A DNA stretch of 64,000 nt from positions 6,138,001 through 6,202,000 of the forward strand of contig ML058526.1 of NCBI GenBank assembly GCA_003013855.2, given 5' to 3'. Under the pieces are notes generated by a model. It had not been told where the DNA came from and made no database searches. It saw only the letters and a program-made list of their open reading frames with translations. The translations under genes were made by a program, and so were the position numbers. The number at the start of each line of letters is the position of its first letter. Position 1 is the stretch's first letter. This DNA is from Liriodendron chinense. Lineage: Eukaryota > Streptophyta > Magnoliopsida > Magnoliales > Magnoliaceae. Of this stretch, positions 18,148 to 30,713 are shown piece after piece.

Positions 18148-18174
18148 GGGCGGCCTGCCCTGGGCCGCCCGTAC
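18148..18174 (-). promoter_or_regulatory. copy of the LTR palindrome upstream of the antisense gene
   Basis: Read on the minus strand, 26 of 27 bases match LTR positions 4318-4344. It lies about 105 bp upstream of the proposed antisense start. A CCAAT box and TGACGTGG lie further upstream on the same strand (about 18190-18245). Confidence 0.6.
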
Positions 18175-18366
18175 GGACGCAGATCCCCTCTCTCCGCGGG
18201 ATTGGCTCCGGGGCTTTTGGTAGGTGAGGCTGACAGGCCACGTCAGCAGATGGCGCTCCGTGGGCCGCCCAAGGCTCCGGTCCACTCCAAATTTCAACTG
18301 AAGATGATCGAGATCATACAAAAGGTGCCCCACTGGTCCAATCACGAAGCAATGCGGCCAGAACAT

Positions 18367-18920
18367 GGTTGATCAAGTCAAAGAGAAGGAAAAGCGATCA
18401 AGTGGGGGCCACAAGCAATCCAAGTCATTCAAAGACTAGATCATCATGATCTGAACCATGGAAAAGCTCGCATGGGTCATCAAATAGCAAGGCCAAGGGT
18501 TTGATCATCAAAAGAAGGGTCAGAATCCAAGATCTAACCATCAAGTGGGCTCACAAAGTCAAGACAAGCGATCTGAGCCATACAAGCCATCATCCACACC
18601 ATGAGAAGCCTTCTTAGCCTCACAAATCATCAAAAGAGGTGCCCCAAAGTAAAGCCAAGGTCGCAAGTGGGCCCACAGGGCCGAATCTGTCAATCTGAAC
18701 CATTCAAGGGCTAAATCATCAGCATCCAAACCATTGGAAAGCTTACACAAGTCAGGAAGCAGCAAGATCAAAGGCATGATCATCAAGAGAGAAGGCCGGA
18801 ATCCAAGATCCGATCATCAAATGGCCCGCAGGACCAAATCAAGCAATTCGGACCACTCAAATCACAGTCAGCCCCGTCAGAAGCCAAAAAAAGCAAGATA
18901 AGTATGCCCAACCCCATCAA
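18367..18920. repeat. irregular repeats with GATCATC and CCAAACCATT-type motifs
   Basis: Loosely periodic copies of 'aatccaagatc', 'gatcatcaa' and 'gggcccaca' segments occur about every 130-150 bp. No ORF of interest was seen. Confidence 0.4.
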
Positions 18921-19164
18921 CTTGGTCCAAAGACCTTAAACTACGTCGGGATCAAGATCCCGAGGGATTATCAATAAAACCGGCATCAGTCTTCTTCAAG
19001 ATCTGGTGGCTCCGGACATTTTCAGAAAACCAAAAAAATATATACATCACTTGTACAGTTTCATGGTCCGAAGACCTTAAACTACGTCGGGATCAAGATC
19101 CCGAGGGATTTTTAATAAAAATGGGTATCGATCTCGACCATCAAAATCAGAATCGATGACCCAG

Positions 19165-19204
<40 letters not shown>

Positions 19205-20895
19205 AAACAAAAAAATGTCTTTCCTCTTTTAAAGTTTTGGGTCTGAAGACCTTAAACTACGTCGGGATCAACGTCCCGAGAGATTTTTAATAAAAACCAA
19301 CATCGATCCCAGCCTTTCAGGCCAAGATCTGATGATCTGGATCATTTCGAAAAAACAAAAAATGTGTTTGCCCCCCCCTTTTACTAAGTCTGGGTCCGAA
19401 GACCTTAAACTACGTCGGGATCGACATCCCGAGAGATTTTCAATAAAAGCCGGCGCCGGTCTTGTTTGCTCAAGATCAATGACTCCGGACATTTTCAAAA
19501 ATCATAAAAATATATTACCAGCCCCGCTTTTAAAGTTTTGGTCCGAAGACCTTAAACTACGTCGGGATCGACATCCCGAGAGATTTTCAATAAAAACCGG
19601 CATCAGTCTGGATTGTCCATCCGCTGACACCGGACATTTTTCCAAAAAAAAAATATATAATGTTTGCCCCTCTTTTGTACAATTTCATGGTCCGAAGACC
19701 TTAAACTACACTGGGGTTAATTTCTCGGGGGACCTTTCTCGCTTTCAATTAAAAACCGGCATCGGCCTCGACCGTTGGGATCATGGTTCGATAACCCGGA
19801 TCATCTCAAAAATACCAAAAATATTTTAAAGCTTTCCATAAAAACCAGTGTCAATCTCGATTACTCGAGTTGAAGTCTGGAACTTTTTCAAAACAAAAAA
19901 AATATATACAATATAAAACAAAAAAGTTTTCACCACCAGTTTCGATCCACCAATTCATCCCCAGTGGTCCGAAGACCTTAAACTACGTCGGGATCAAGAT
20001 CCCGAGGGATTTTTAATAAAAATGGGTATCGATCTCGACCATCAAAATCAGAATCGATGACCCAGAATTTTAAAAAAAAAAAACAAAAAAAATGTCTTTC
20101 CTCTTTTAAAGTTTTGGGTCCGAAGACCTTAAACTACATCGGGATCAACGTCCCGAGAGATTTTTAATAAAAACTAACATCGATCCCAGCCTTTCAGGCC
20201 AAGATCTGATGATCTGGATCATTTCGAAAAAACAAAAAAATGTGTTTGCCCCCCCCCCCCCCCTTTTTACTAAGTCTGGGTCCGAAGACCTTAAACTACG
20301 TCGGGATCGACATCCCGAGAGATTTTCAATAAAAGCCGGCGTCGGTCTTGTTTGCTCACATCAAGATCAATGACTCAGGACATTTTCAAAAATCATAAAA
20401 ATATATTACCAGCCCCGCTTTTAAAGTTTTGGTCCGAAGACCTTAAACTACGTCGGGATCGACATCCCGAGAGATTTTCAATAAAAACCAGCATCAGTCT
20501 GGATTGTCCATCCGCTGACAGCGGACATTTTTCCAAAAACAAAAAAAACATGTTTGCCCCTCTTTTGTACAGTTTCATGGTCCGAAGACCTTAAACTACA
20601 CTGGGATTAATTTCTCGGGGGACCTTTCTCGCTTTCAACTAAAAACCGGCATCGGCCTCGACCGTTGGGATCATGGTTCGATAACCCGGATCATCTCAAA
20701 AATACCAAAAATATTTTAAAGCTTTCCATAAAAACCAATGTCAATCTCGATTACTCGAGTTGAAGTCTGAAACTTTTTCAAAACAAAAAAAAAAATATAT
20801 ACAATATAAAACAAAAAAAGTTTTCACCACCAGTTTCGATCCACCAATTTATCCCCAGTGGTCCGAAGACCTAAAACTACACTGGGATTAACTTC
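18921..20895 (+). repeat. higher-order tandem repeat of hairpin + AATAAA units
   Basis: Twelve copies of a unit of about 150 bp start with CCGAAGACCTTAAACTAC or a variant. They start near 18924, 19067, 19238, 19390, 19542, 19689, 19968, 20119, 20281, 20432, 20581 and 20862. Nine carry a TCGGGAT/ATCCCGA or TCGGGA/TCCCGA hairpin followed 8-12 bp later by AATAAA. Five such units form a longer repeat present twice in tandem: 19064-19964 (901 bp) and 19965-20858 (894 bp). A third copy starts at 20859. It includes a poly-A run at about 19170-19202. Confidence 0.85.
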
Positions 20896-22504
20896 TCGGG
20901 GGCTTTCTTTCCTAACCTGTTCCAGACATGGCTGACACTTGATCGTACGGGTGTCTGGAATCTTTTAAACAGGTAAAGACTGAGGCGGGCAGAACTCCGC
21001 AATCCTGTTCGTGTTGAACGCACCGTGATAGACAACCTTGAGTTGGAAGTCGCTGTTGAAGCTGACGGATGTTCCCTGTTCCTAGAACTCATGAAGGGGA
21101 TTAAGGCTGTTGGGAGGTGAAGCTCACCCTCACGGAATTGTGAGCAACGTAAGACCCCAAACTGGATTGACTAAGGGAAATGTGAGGATGTGGCTCATCT
21201 TGTGGCCGAAGGAGTCCGTCGGACGATACGTGGTCTATGTGCATTGCACATGAGGAACAGGCAACTTTGTGGGTGTGTTGACTGAAAACCCTCAAAATCC
21301 CCTCATCCGAAGATGTAAAACTACGGCACTTAACTGTGTGAGACTCGTCTTGCTCGCTGACGTAAAATGGATCGGGTGCCTTACCAGCAGTAGAAGCTGG
21401 AAGTGGATGGAAATTCCATATCTTTTCCCTGCATTTCAGAAAAATCACAAAATACAAAAACATTGCAAAATCATCTCTTCAAAAATCACAAAAATATTTC
21501 CATCAAATATCTGCAAAAATCACAAAAATATTTCCCTTGCTTTCAATCAAAATATTTCAAAAATCACAAAAATATTTCCTGTGTTTTCAATAACCAATCT
21601 CTATCCTGATCGCTCAGGTAAAGATTCGGACCACATATCTACAAAAAAAATCACAAAAATTAGCATCCCCAGCACTACAATTCAGGAGTCTTGAACTCCG
21701 CTCACTTCACAGTATGGGATGACGGATCCAATCGCCCGCAAATTGGAATCTTGACCAAAACGGGCAACCAAACACCATCTCAATCACATGTATGCCCAGA
21801 AGAACATCTTGAAGTCGGATGATATCCTCGTACATTCTCATTAGCAAAGAAACAGCATCTTGGGATGATGGACCTGATCGACCACGGGTCGGAATCTTGA
21901 CCAATCCGCTGTCCAAATCTCCGTATCAAAAAGAAAAATCCCCAAGGGAAGCACAACCCTACAAGCAATAAGCTCAAAGTTCTCTACACCCATAGCAAAA
22001 GCAAAATCATCAAACTGAAAGAGAATGAGCCAAAGCCATGCATTCATCATGCATCTCCATGCATCAGCATCCATCGCATCAATCATCATGTTTACCTGCT
22101 TTCAAAATAAAAGCCGGTTAGCCAAAGACCCCACAGGCATCCCTAGTGGAGGCACGTGCAAACCAGGTTCCCATTTCAAAAAGACAAAAAAATATTTCTA
22201 TTTGCAAATAAAAACCCCACGGAGTATCACTCCCCAGAGTGGGTGTCTTTTCAAAAATCCAAAAATATTTTCCCAGTAGAGCGTTCTGCCTCCAAAACAC
22301 CAGGAGATCTTCCATATCTCTGGGTAGGAGCCGACGCAAAAATCAAATAAGATCCGATGTCTCGCGGTTTCCCCGGAGACGATTGGATCCAATGCACTCA
22401 AAGTACGGTCGAACTGAACTCCAGTGTTAGTGCAGTCGTACCACATGCCAAGATACGAAAAGATGAAAAGCCAAAAGGCTCGGTCAAAGAAACCATTTGA
22501 ACAG
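20896..22504. other. non-coding part of the Ogre-type interior
   Basis: A-rich stretches with many AAAAATCACAAAAATATTT motifs (21420-21660), and a diverged pair of blocks around 21715-21760 and 21863-21905 sharing 'ggaatcttgacca'. No convincing coding region on either strand. Confidence 0.5.
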
Positions 22505-23430
22505 GTGGAAACGATGAATTGTAACCCAAGTATTAAAATCAGCAGATTGGGTGGAAAGAGTTCACCCGCACATACCTAGGCGTGGATGCCTGAAATACCT
22601 TGACTGAGTCCAAGTCGGCGTAGTAGAATCCCGTAAGACTATCGGACGCAGGGCGTCTAACCACTTTGACAGTCAAGCGAAACAAGTACTCCTGGAGTGA
22701 TCTGGGAAAACATCAAACATCACACAATCAGTCTCAGGGTCAGCATCCTCGTAAGACTAACGGACGCAGAGGCTCTGCTGTACCTTTTCGATGTTAGTAC
22801 CGATCGGGAATGGAAGGGTTGCGATTGGGTACCCAGGTTGCAGCAAACTGCAGGGACAATCGCAACGTTTTCTCCAAACTCTCGCGGTATGTGCGAGTTA
22901 TCAATTTCCAGACAATCAACTGATTCAGATACAAAGGATAACAAAGATTCCAGACCACAATCAAGGAAAGAATGAATTGCAAACCAAGCATCAAAACCAG
23001 CAGACCGGGTGGAAAAGCCCACCTGCACATACCTAGGCGTGGATGCCTGAAGTACCTTGACTGAGTCCAAGTCGGCGTAGTAGAATCCCGTAAGACTATC
23101 GGACGCAGGGCGTCTAACCACTTTGACAGTCAAGCGAAACAAGTACTCCTGGAGTGATCTGGGAAAACATCAAACATACAATCAATCACAGGGTCAGTAA
23201 CCTCGTAAGACTGTCGACGCAGAGGCTCTGCTGTACCTTTCCGATGTTAGTACCGGTCGGGAATGGAAGGGTTGCGATTGGGTACCCAGGTTGCAGCAAA
23301 CTGCAGGGACAATCGCAACGTTTTCTCCAAACTCTCGCGGTATGTGCAAGTAAGCGATCTCCAAACGATCAACTGGCACAGATGCAAAAGCAAGCAAAGA
23401 TTTCAGACCATGATCTATGAATGACCGGGT
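22505..23430. repeat. tandem duplication, unit about 457 bp
   Basis: Units at about 22505-22961 and 22962-23430 share long near-identical blocks, for example CCTAGGCGTGGATGCCTGA at 22575 and 23032. Each unit has two short hairpins around a GTAAGACT...CGACGCA core. Short ORFs inside are duplicated with the repeat and are unlikely to be genes. Confidence 0.8.
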
Positions 23431-23482
23431 CAGAAGTGGGGTGTCCACTCGCTTTGGCATTCGGTTGCATGCAACCTCTGCC

Positions 23483-23495
23483 AAAGAGGGGCATC
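23483..23495 (+). other. polypurine tract of the Ogre-type element
   Basis: AAAGAGGGGCATC sits directly before the 3' LTR, the expected site of plus-strand priming. Confidence 0.75.
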
Positions 23496-25016
23496 TGTAG
23501 ACACCCCACCTTCGGCTACACTGTTGGTAGAGATAGCTGGTTGAACGGAGGACCATACCCCCAAATCCCAAGTCCAAACTCAGCCAAACTCACCCTTGTA
23601 AGCCCCATTCCATAGCCCAGTTCAAGCCTGAACCCAGTCAACCCAGTCCTAAACACCACCCTGAAAAACCCCCCATAAAAAAGTCCAGTAAAAAAGACCC
23701 AAAAAAAAGTCAAACTCACTGAGTCAACTCGCTGAGTTAACCCGCTGAGTCAACCCGTCGAGTCAACCCGTCGATTCAAAACACCGAGTCAACCCGTCGA
23801 GTCAAACCACCGAGTCGACCCGCTGAGTCAACTCACTGAGTCGACCAGCGAGTCCAACAGCAGCCCCGAGGGAACGGCCGTACTCGCTGGAAACCGAGGA
23901 GCGGCCGTACGGGCGGCCCATGGCAGGCCGCCCGTACAAAATTACGACTTCTGCCACTCTCTGCTGCTATAAATACCCCCCTCCCCTTCTCATTTCAACA
24001 AGCCATTCGAGTCCATTTCAGCCCGAGAGCTCTAAGTCCATCTCTCCACCCTTTAGCCCATTTTTCCACCAAGGAGAGCCCGAGTGAGGAGAGTCTAACC
24101 CTGGTCCAGCCCAGCCTGACCACTGGTCCAAGCCTCCCAAGCCATCTAAGTCTTGATCCAGCCACTCGAAGCCAACCCTTGCGACACCTCCGTCCATCCA
24201 GCTACTCTTTTTCCAGCATCATCTCATTCGCATCTGGCATAAGTGCAACATTTACTTTTCTTCCAACCCCCCTGCTTCACTACTAGCACCTTGATCCATC
24301 AAGTACACATGCATATGTCTTTATATTAAGCACCTGTCAGTTCGAGCGTATGCTCTGGGCTTGCCCGTTGTTGGAACCTGCCCATCAGAAACTCTTACTG
24401 TTCAGACCTGCATTCATGCTTCACCATAAAACACCTTGATCATTCAAGCACACTGCATACGTCTTACATTAAGCACCTGTCAGTTCGAGCGTACGCTCTG
24501 GGCTTGCCCGTTGTTGGAACCTGCCCATCAGAAACTCTTACTGTTCAGACCCGCATTCATGCATCATATCATACATGAGAATATACGAGGATTAAACTAG
24601 ACTTTCAAGTATCCGATCGATTCTGTGAAGTAGAGACCGTACTTCGGTACGGGCAGTGTGTGGGGTGCTTAACCTCTTCCCACCCTGTAACCGTGATCCC
24701 TTACCTTGAATCTCTGACCGCAGATCAACAGGAGTCATTTTAGAGGAAGGAATCTTCGGATTCCCTTCTCTAACGTTTCTACGGGGTCTAGCCGACTGTA
24801 GATTCGAAGTAACTGGCTAGTGGCGACTCTGGTCTTATATAAATTCACTTAAACACATCCAGCTCAATACGACAACCAAACGAAGCCCTCGAGAACGAGG
24901 CAAGTCAGTGGCACAAACGGCGATTTCGCACTCACGCACCCCTTCTTCTTCTTCTTCCGAAAGGAAAGGGAGAACGACGTCGTGTGGGAGCGCGGAAAAA
25001 TCGGCGAGGGTCCACA
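23496..25016 (+). repeat. 3' LTR of the Ogre-type element
   Basis: 1521 bp, about 99 percent identical to the 5' LTR. It lacks one 15-bp unit of the W-box array. TATA box at 23968-23975. It ends at GGGTCCACA and is followed by the AGTCC duplication (25017-25021). Confidence 0.95.
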
Positions 25017-25141
25017 AGTCCTTATATAGCTCGCAGATTTTGCTGTTGGAATGTTTCAAACACTGCTACCATCATAGGATTGTCCCCAAAAGCACCGTCA
25101 TGGAGTTGTTGCTCAAACCATTATTAGAAGCCATTGAATGA
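25017..25141 (+). pseudogene. exon-like open frame at the insertion flank
   Basis: After the 3' LTR a frame of about 40 codons reads a Leu/His-rich sequence (SLYSSQILLLECFKHCYHH start) to a TGA at 25139-25141. Before the insertion, a TTTACAG acceptor-like string would have stood directly in front of it. I do not recognise the protein. It may be the last exon of a gene or gene fragment split by the retrotransposon, or chance. Confidence 0.3.
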
Positions 25142-25879
25142 GGAAAAGCCTCGCTATACTATCTGACGTAGAGAAGAGTGTGGAAAAATGAAGAGGATGA
25201 TCATCGTCTTCCTCAAGTGATTAAAACCTTGAATCTACAGGGTCATATTTCTCGAATTCATATAAAAAAGAGAGAAAACTCAAATATTTTATTGAGTAAT
25301 ATCTAATGGCTATGATTTCACAATTACACCATTCATAGCAAAATTCTAGCCCTAATAGAAGTCATAATTCAATTAGAATAAAACTTACTTGAAATAGTAA
25401 ATTTTTTCAAAAATAGAAAAGTCCTAAATTAACCTTACTGGAATATTCCCGGCATGATTATAATTAATCTCTAAAAAAATGAAGTTCTAAAATTCTAAAA
25501 ATAAAGAAATATGACAAATATTGAAATTATTAAAAATAGTAATTTTTTTCTTAAAATCCAGATTTTGAACTAGAAACGTGTTTCCTAACGAAAAAGATGG
25601 ACATGACCCACGTTGTAGGTTGGTTGACCCCGAATGGCCCGCTGCATAAAGATCGATAGGTAGTGCATCCCGTGATTCCCAAATTAAAAGTTACGACCCA
25701 TTTATGTTTCCCACTTCAACAACAATTTCTCCCTGTCTAAGATGAATTTCTTCGAACCAGATGCACTTAGGCCCAATTACATCATACCCAGATCTAGCCG
25801 ACTACTTTGGCTTCTGTTTGGCCTTCTTTTGTCCAACCATGCTAAAAATGTATATATTTTACATCCTACATCAATGTGC
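25142..25879. other. no recognisable gene
   Basis: AT-rich non-coding sequence. I found no domain, RNA gene or repeat border that I can defend. Confidence 0.4.
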
Positions 25880-26430
25880 CTCTTGCCCATGTATGTATTT
25901 TATGCACGCCATCCATCCATTTTTCCATCTCATTTTATGGCATGATAAAAAAAAAATGAGGTAGATCGAAATCTCTAATAGACCACACCGCATGAAAAAA
26001 GTGGTGATTGAACGCCTATAATTAAAAACTTAAAAATCTTCTTGCGACCACACAAGTATTAAATCAAGCTACTATTTGTGTTTCCCTTCATCCAGGTCTT
26101 GCCACCTAAGGTTAAAGAATCTAGATCCTCTGTTGCACTGCATGACGTCAATGTGACCAAGTTGTACTGAGGTGTGACCAGGTTGCAGACATATGTGATG
26201 ATGTGACCAATGAAAAAGCCCTAGAGGTTAAATGACAAATAAACATTACAGTGGGCCCACGGAAGTTTTTAATGGTGAGTGTTTAATCACCACTCTTTTA
26301 ATAGTATGGTCCACCTGAGATATGGATATACCTCGTTTTTGGGCTCATGCCCTAAGATGATACGGAAAAAATCATAGACGGCGTTGATAAAACACATACA
26401 TTACAGTGGGGCCCGCATAGCACAGTCCAG
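25880..26430. mobile_element. foldback (palindromic) MITE-like element, copy A
   Basis: The two halves are imperfect inverted copies. The left has 'gaccacaccgcatg' and 'ggtgattgaacgcc', and the right has 'ggtgagtgtttaatcacc' and 'atggtccacctgag'. Ends are not sharp. Same family as 26668-27180, 27197-28208 and 63556-64000. Confidence 0.6.
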
Positions 26431-26667
26431 TAGCAATATTGGCGGTGTCAGTATGCAATCTGCGTCCGCTCCAGGTTGAAAGATCCTAGCGATTCAATGC
26501 TCAGTCCTTTCCCTGTTCAATGTTGGACCTTTGCTGTCTTTCTTCCTGTCTATTTCCGGGCCACCAATTAATGGAAGGGTTAGGATCATCCCATCTGGGG
26601 TTGTTTGGGGAATGGTGCATCCAGAATGCTACCTATCAGATCAACTATTCAGAAAAAGGAATTGGGG

Positions 26668-27180
26668 GGAGTGAATTAGGTGGGTAACAGCTTAGTGGGT
26701 GTTACCCCTACCGTGGGGTGCACCTTGATGATTTTCTGTACATCCACGACGTCCATCCATTTCTCAGGACCATTTTATGATGCATTACCAAAATTTATGC
26801 AGATCCAAATCTCAGGTGGACCACACCACAGAAAGCAGTGGTGATTGAGTACCTCACCATTAAAAATTCCAAAGTGCCCATCATGACATTTTATTATTAT
26901 TTATTTGCAATCAAACCTGTTAATAATGTCAGGCAGATATGGTTGAAGGGAAATTAGGAAGGTCAGATTGATTCAAAACTTTTGTGGCCCACAAAACATT
27001 TTTAATGGTTACTCATCACACTTTGTATTGATATGGTTCACCAAAGATTTGAATCTTCTTATGATTTGGGATCACATCATAAAATGAGATGGAAAAATAG
27101 ATGGACAACCTGGATATATAACAAATACATCGAGATAGGCTCTACAGGGATAGGGTAACACCCACTAAGTTGCTCTCGGA
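26668..27180. mobile_element. foldback MITE-like element, copy B
   Basis: Perfect 17-bp inverted ends CTTAGTGGGTGTTACCC at 26691-26707 and 27153-27169. The interior arms are imperfect inverted copies of each other ('ggtggaccacaccac' left, 'atggttcaccaaag' right). About 0.5 kb, non-coding. Confidence 0.75.
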
Positions 27181-27196
27181 ATCAGGGCATTCTTGG

Positions 27197-28208
27197 GAGT
27201 GGATTAGCTATTACCCGGTGACAGCTTAGTGGGCGTTACCCTAGCCCTGTGGGGCCACCTTAATATATTTGTTGGGCGCGACTTGGGTGAGACCCCGGAA
27301 CCAGCTATGTGGGTGGGACCTTGAAACTAGGGCCCACCTGGAGGTATTCATTGTAGATCCATGCTGTTTATCTGTTTCTTGATTATTTTAGGATGAAGTC
27401 CAAAAAATAAAGCAGATGTAAATTTTATGTGGACCACACCACAGGAAATAGTGCTCATTGAACGCCTACCATTAAAAACTTCCTGGAGTCCACCTGACCA
27501 TCCAATCTGTTGATAAGGTCACGTAGACAGGGATGAAAGAAAAAAAAAACAAATATCAGGTTGATAGAAAACTTCTGTGGCTCACGGAAGTTTTTACTGA
27601 TCATTAACCAGTGTTTCTTATGGTGTAGTCCACCCGAAATTTTTATCTTCTTCATTTTTGGTATCATAGCATAAAATAATCTGAAGAAGCTGATGGACGG
27701 TATGGATCTACAATGAATACTTCCAGGTGAGCCCTAGGTTCTATGTCCCACCCACTGGTTAGCCTTCTATTTGTTTTTCCTTCTCATTTTAGGACACGAT
27801 ACCAAATCATAAAAAAATCAAATATCAGGTGTAGTATACCGATAGAAATAGTGGTAAATGACCATTAAAAACTTTTTTGTGGGCCACGAAAGTTTTGAAT
27901 CAATCTGATCTTTATAATTTCCTTTCATCAAGCTCTTCTTGACATTATCAAGAGGTTGGATTGAAAATAAACATTACGAAAACCTTACGATGGGCCCTTT
28001 GTAAATTTTAATGGTGAGGCACTCAATCACCACTCTTTCCTATGGCGTGGTCCACATGAGATCTGGATCTACATAATTTTTTGTGTCCCGTCCTCAAAAC
28101 GGCTGTAGAAACGGACTGACAGCATGGATACACAACACATCATCAAAGTGGGCCCCACGGTGGGGTAACACCCTCTAATCTGTTACCTAGGTAACACCTA
28201 ATCCGCTC
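27197..28208. mobile_element. foldback element, copy C, containing a nested copy
   Basis: Outer inverted ends of about 50 bp begin GAGYGGATTAG, then TTACC and a CTTAGTGGG-like block. They run from 27197 inward and from 28208 backward, about 80 percent alike. A second palindromic element at about 27298-27766 has its own ends ('gtgggtgggac', 'cattgtagatccat') and interrupts the left half. Confidence 0.7.
27298..27766. mobile_element. nested foldback element inside copy C
   Basis: The inverted ends share CATTGTAGATCCAT (27349 region and 27704 region) and GTGGGTGGGAC. The interior again folds back through 'ggaccacaccacagg' and 'atggtgtagtccacc'. Confidence 0.65.
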
Positions 28209-28477
28209 TTCCTGCTTGCACGAAGTCAGGGAAAGACAGAGATCAAAAGAAGAGGGAAGAGGAGGGAAAAAAAAAAAAAAAAAAAACAAGGCCCACTATC
28301 CAAACAAAGGAAAAGGAGATGGAATATCTAAAGAATCAAAATAAATATAAAACTTTATAATGGTACTTATGCAATCTAGAATATATCCAAGAGCGACCAA
28401 AATAATATCTTCAAGTAGATTAACCACAGTATAAAAGATCAAATTCATGCAACTTCTAAAATAGACACAAAAGAAAC

Positions 28478-29636
<1,159 letters not shown>

Positions 29637-30262
29637 TGTCGGGGTTGTCTTCAATCTTGGACACGAGCGCCTAGGGTGCCAAAAAATACTCGTAATCGGC
29701 TTATAGGAATATGAAGTGCTGTTGGACAAGAATTGTCGGTCACTAGACAGGGTTGGGTCGGGCGCCCGAAAATCCCTTGGATTTTGTTGTGAACTCTCTA
29801 GACAGTCGTGCGCATCGTCAATCGCCCGACAGCTATTACGCAGTCTAGGTCGGTTTACGCAGTTTGCGTAAGATGTTTTTAATTTCGGTTCTTATGCTAT
29901 ATAAAGGGTGTAATGCGGATTATGGTTCTTTGCCATTGAGGCCGAGTATCCTAGAGGGGATTGAGAGAGTTCTAGGTTAAGAGAAATAGGTAGGGGAAAG
30001 CTTTGAGTTCTTTTGGTGAGGGAAATGGCTGTGTTTGTCCTTCTCATTTGAGAATTAGCTTTGTTAGCTTGGAGTTTCTCTCGTGGGCTGTGATCCGGAT
30101 TTAGATTCTTTTTTGTTCATTTTGTACTGTGGTTTTTTTACTCGTGAGGGGTTTTTTTTTTATGTTAAATTCGGATTGCATTCTCTTGCATGTTGATTTG
30201 CTTGATTGTTTCCATTGTAGTTTATCTCGTATGATTCGCTCTCGCTGCCGAGATTCCCAACA
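29637..30262 (+). repeat. copia-type solo LTR
   Basis: Starts TGTCGG, ends GAGATTCCCAACA, with a TATATAAAG box at 29898-29906. The end resembles the copia LTR at 1343-2015. No PBS, coding region or second LTR adjoins it. The flanking 5-mers (CCTAG, CTTAA) are not identical, so the target duplication has decayed or a border is off by a few bases. Confidence 0.55.
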
Positions 30263-30708
30263 CTTAATCCATTTTTTTTATATATTTCTATTATTTTTAA
30301 TGAAATAAATTAGTTATAGTTTTCACAATGTAATCTCCTATGGTTTAACTAGTAATTTATTTATTTCATTGATAATAACAAAAATATATAAAAGATGCGA
30401 TAGATCTATAAAAATCTATAGGGATCTTAATAGATATTACACATCAATTAATCTATCTAAATAGCTATCTATAGTCTCTTATACTCTAATCATAGAGGGC
30501 AGAGGCTATCAAACATGGTTGAAAAATGACATGGTATAGAGGGTTATCAGACGTAGTTGTAGAATGACATTGGATGGAGGGAGAGCCAAAAGTTGAAGAG
30601 GTTGTATCAAGGAGTTATTTGATACTATACTAGGGTGCTGGTACTTAATCCACAAGCACTTGGAAATTATACACATGATCGTTGCTCGTGGAAAATTGGA
30701 CATTCGCC
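30263..30708. other. no recognisable gene
   Basis: AT-rich sequence. Its right end may be part of a copia LTR that continues at 35126 after the large solo LTR. Confidence 0.3.
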
Positions 30709-30713
30709 CTTAG

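Larger units (their letters stand above)
3895..25016 (+). mobile_element. complete Ogre/Tat-type Ty3/gypsy retrotransposon, 21.1 kb
   Basis: Two direct LTRs (3895-5426 and 23496-25016) flank an 18 kb interior with a PBS, gag, protease, RT, two RNase H domains, integrase and a polypurine tract. The tandem gypsy-type and archaeal-type RNase H, the long LTRs and the size place it in the Tat/Ogre lineage. The LTRs differ by about ten substitutions and one 15-bp unit, so the insertion is recent. Gag-pol occupies 5714-14098. The other half of the interior has no sense-strand gene but carries hairpin repeats, an antisense gene and tandem arrays. The coding part is interrupted only by two in-frame TAG codons. 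Confidence 0.93.

Noticed and set aside
18921..20895. CRISPR-like regular repeats
   Set aside because: Units of about 150 bp without short unique spacers, inside a plant retrotransposon. Not a CRISPR array.
22697..23577. Several ORFs of 80-140 residues on both strands
   Set aside because: They occur twice with the 457-bp tandem repeat and show no domain.
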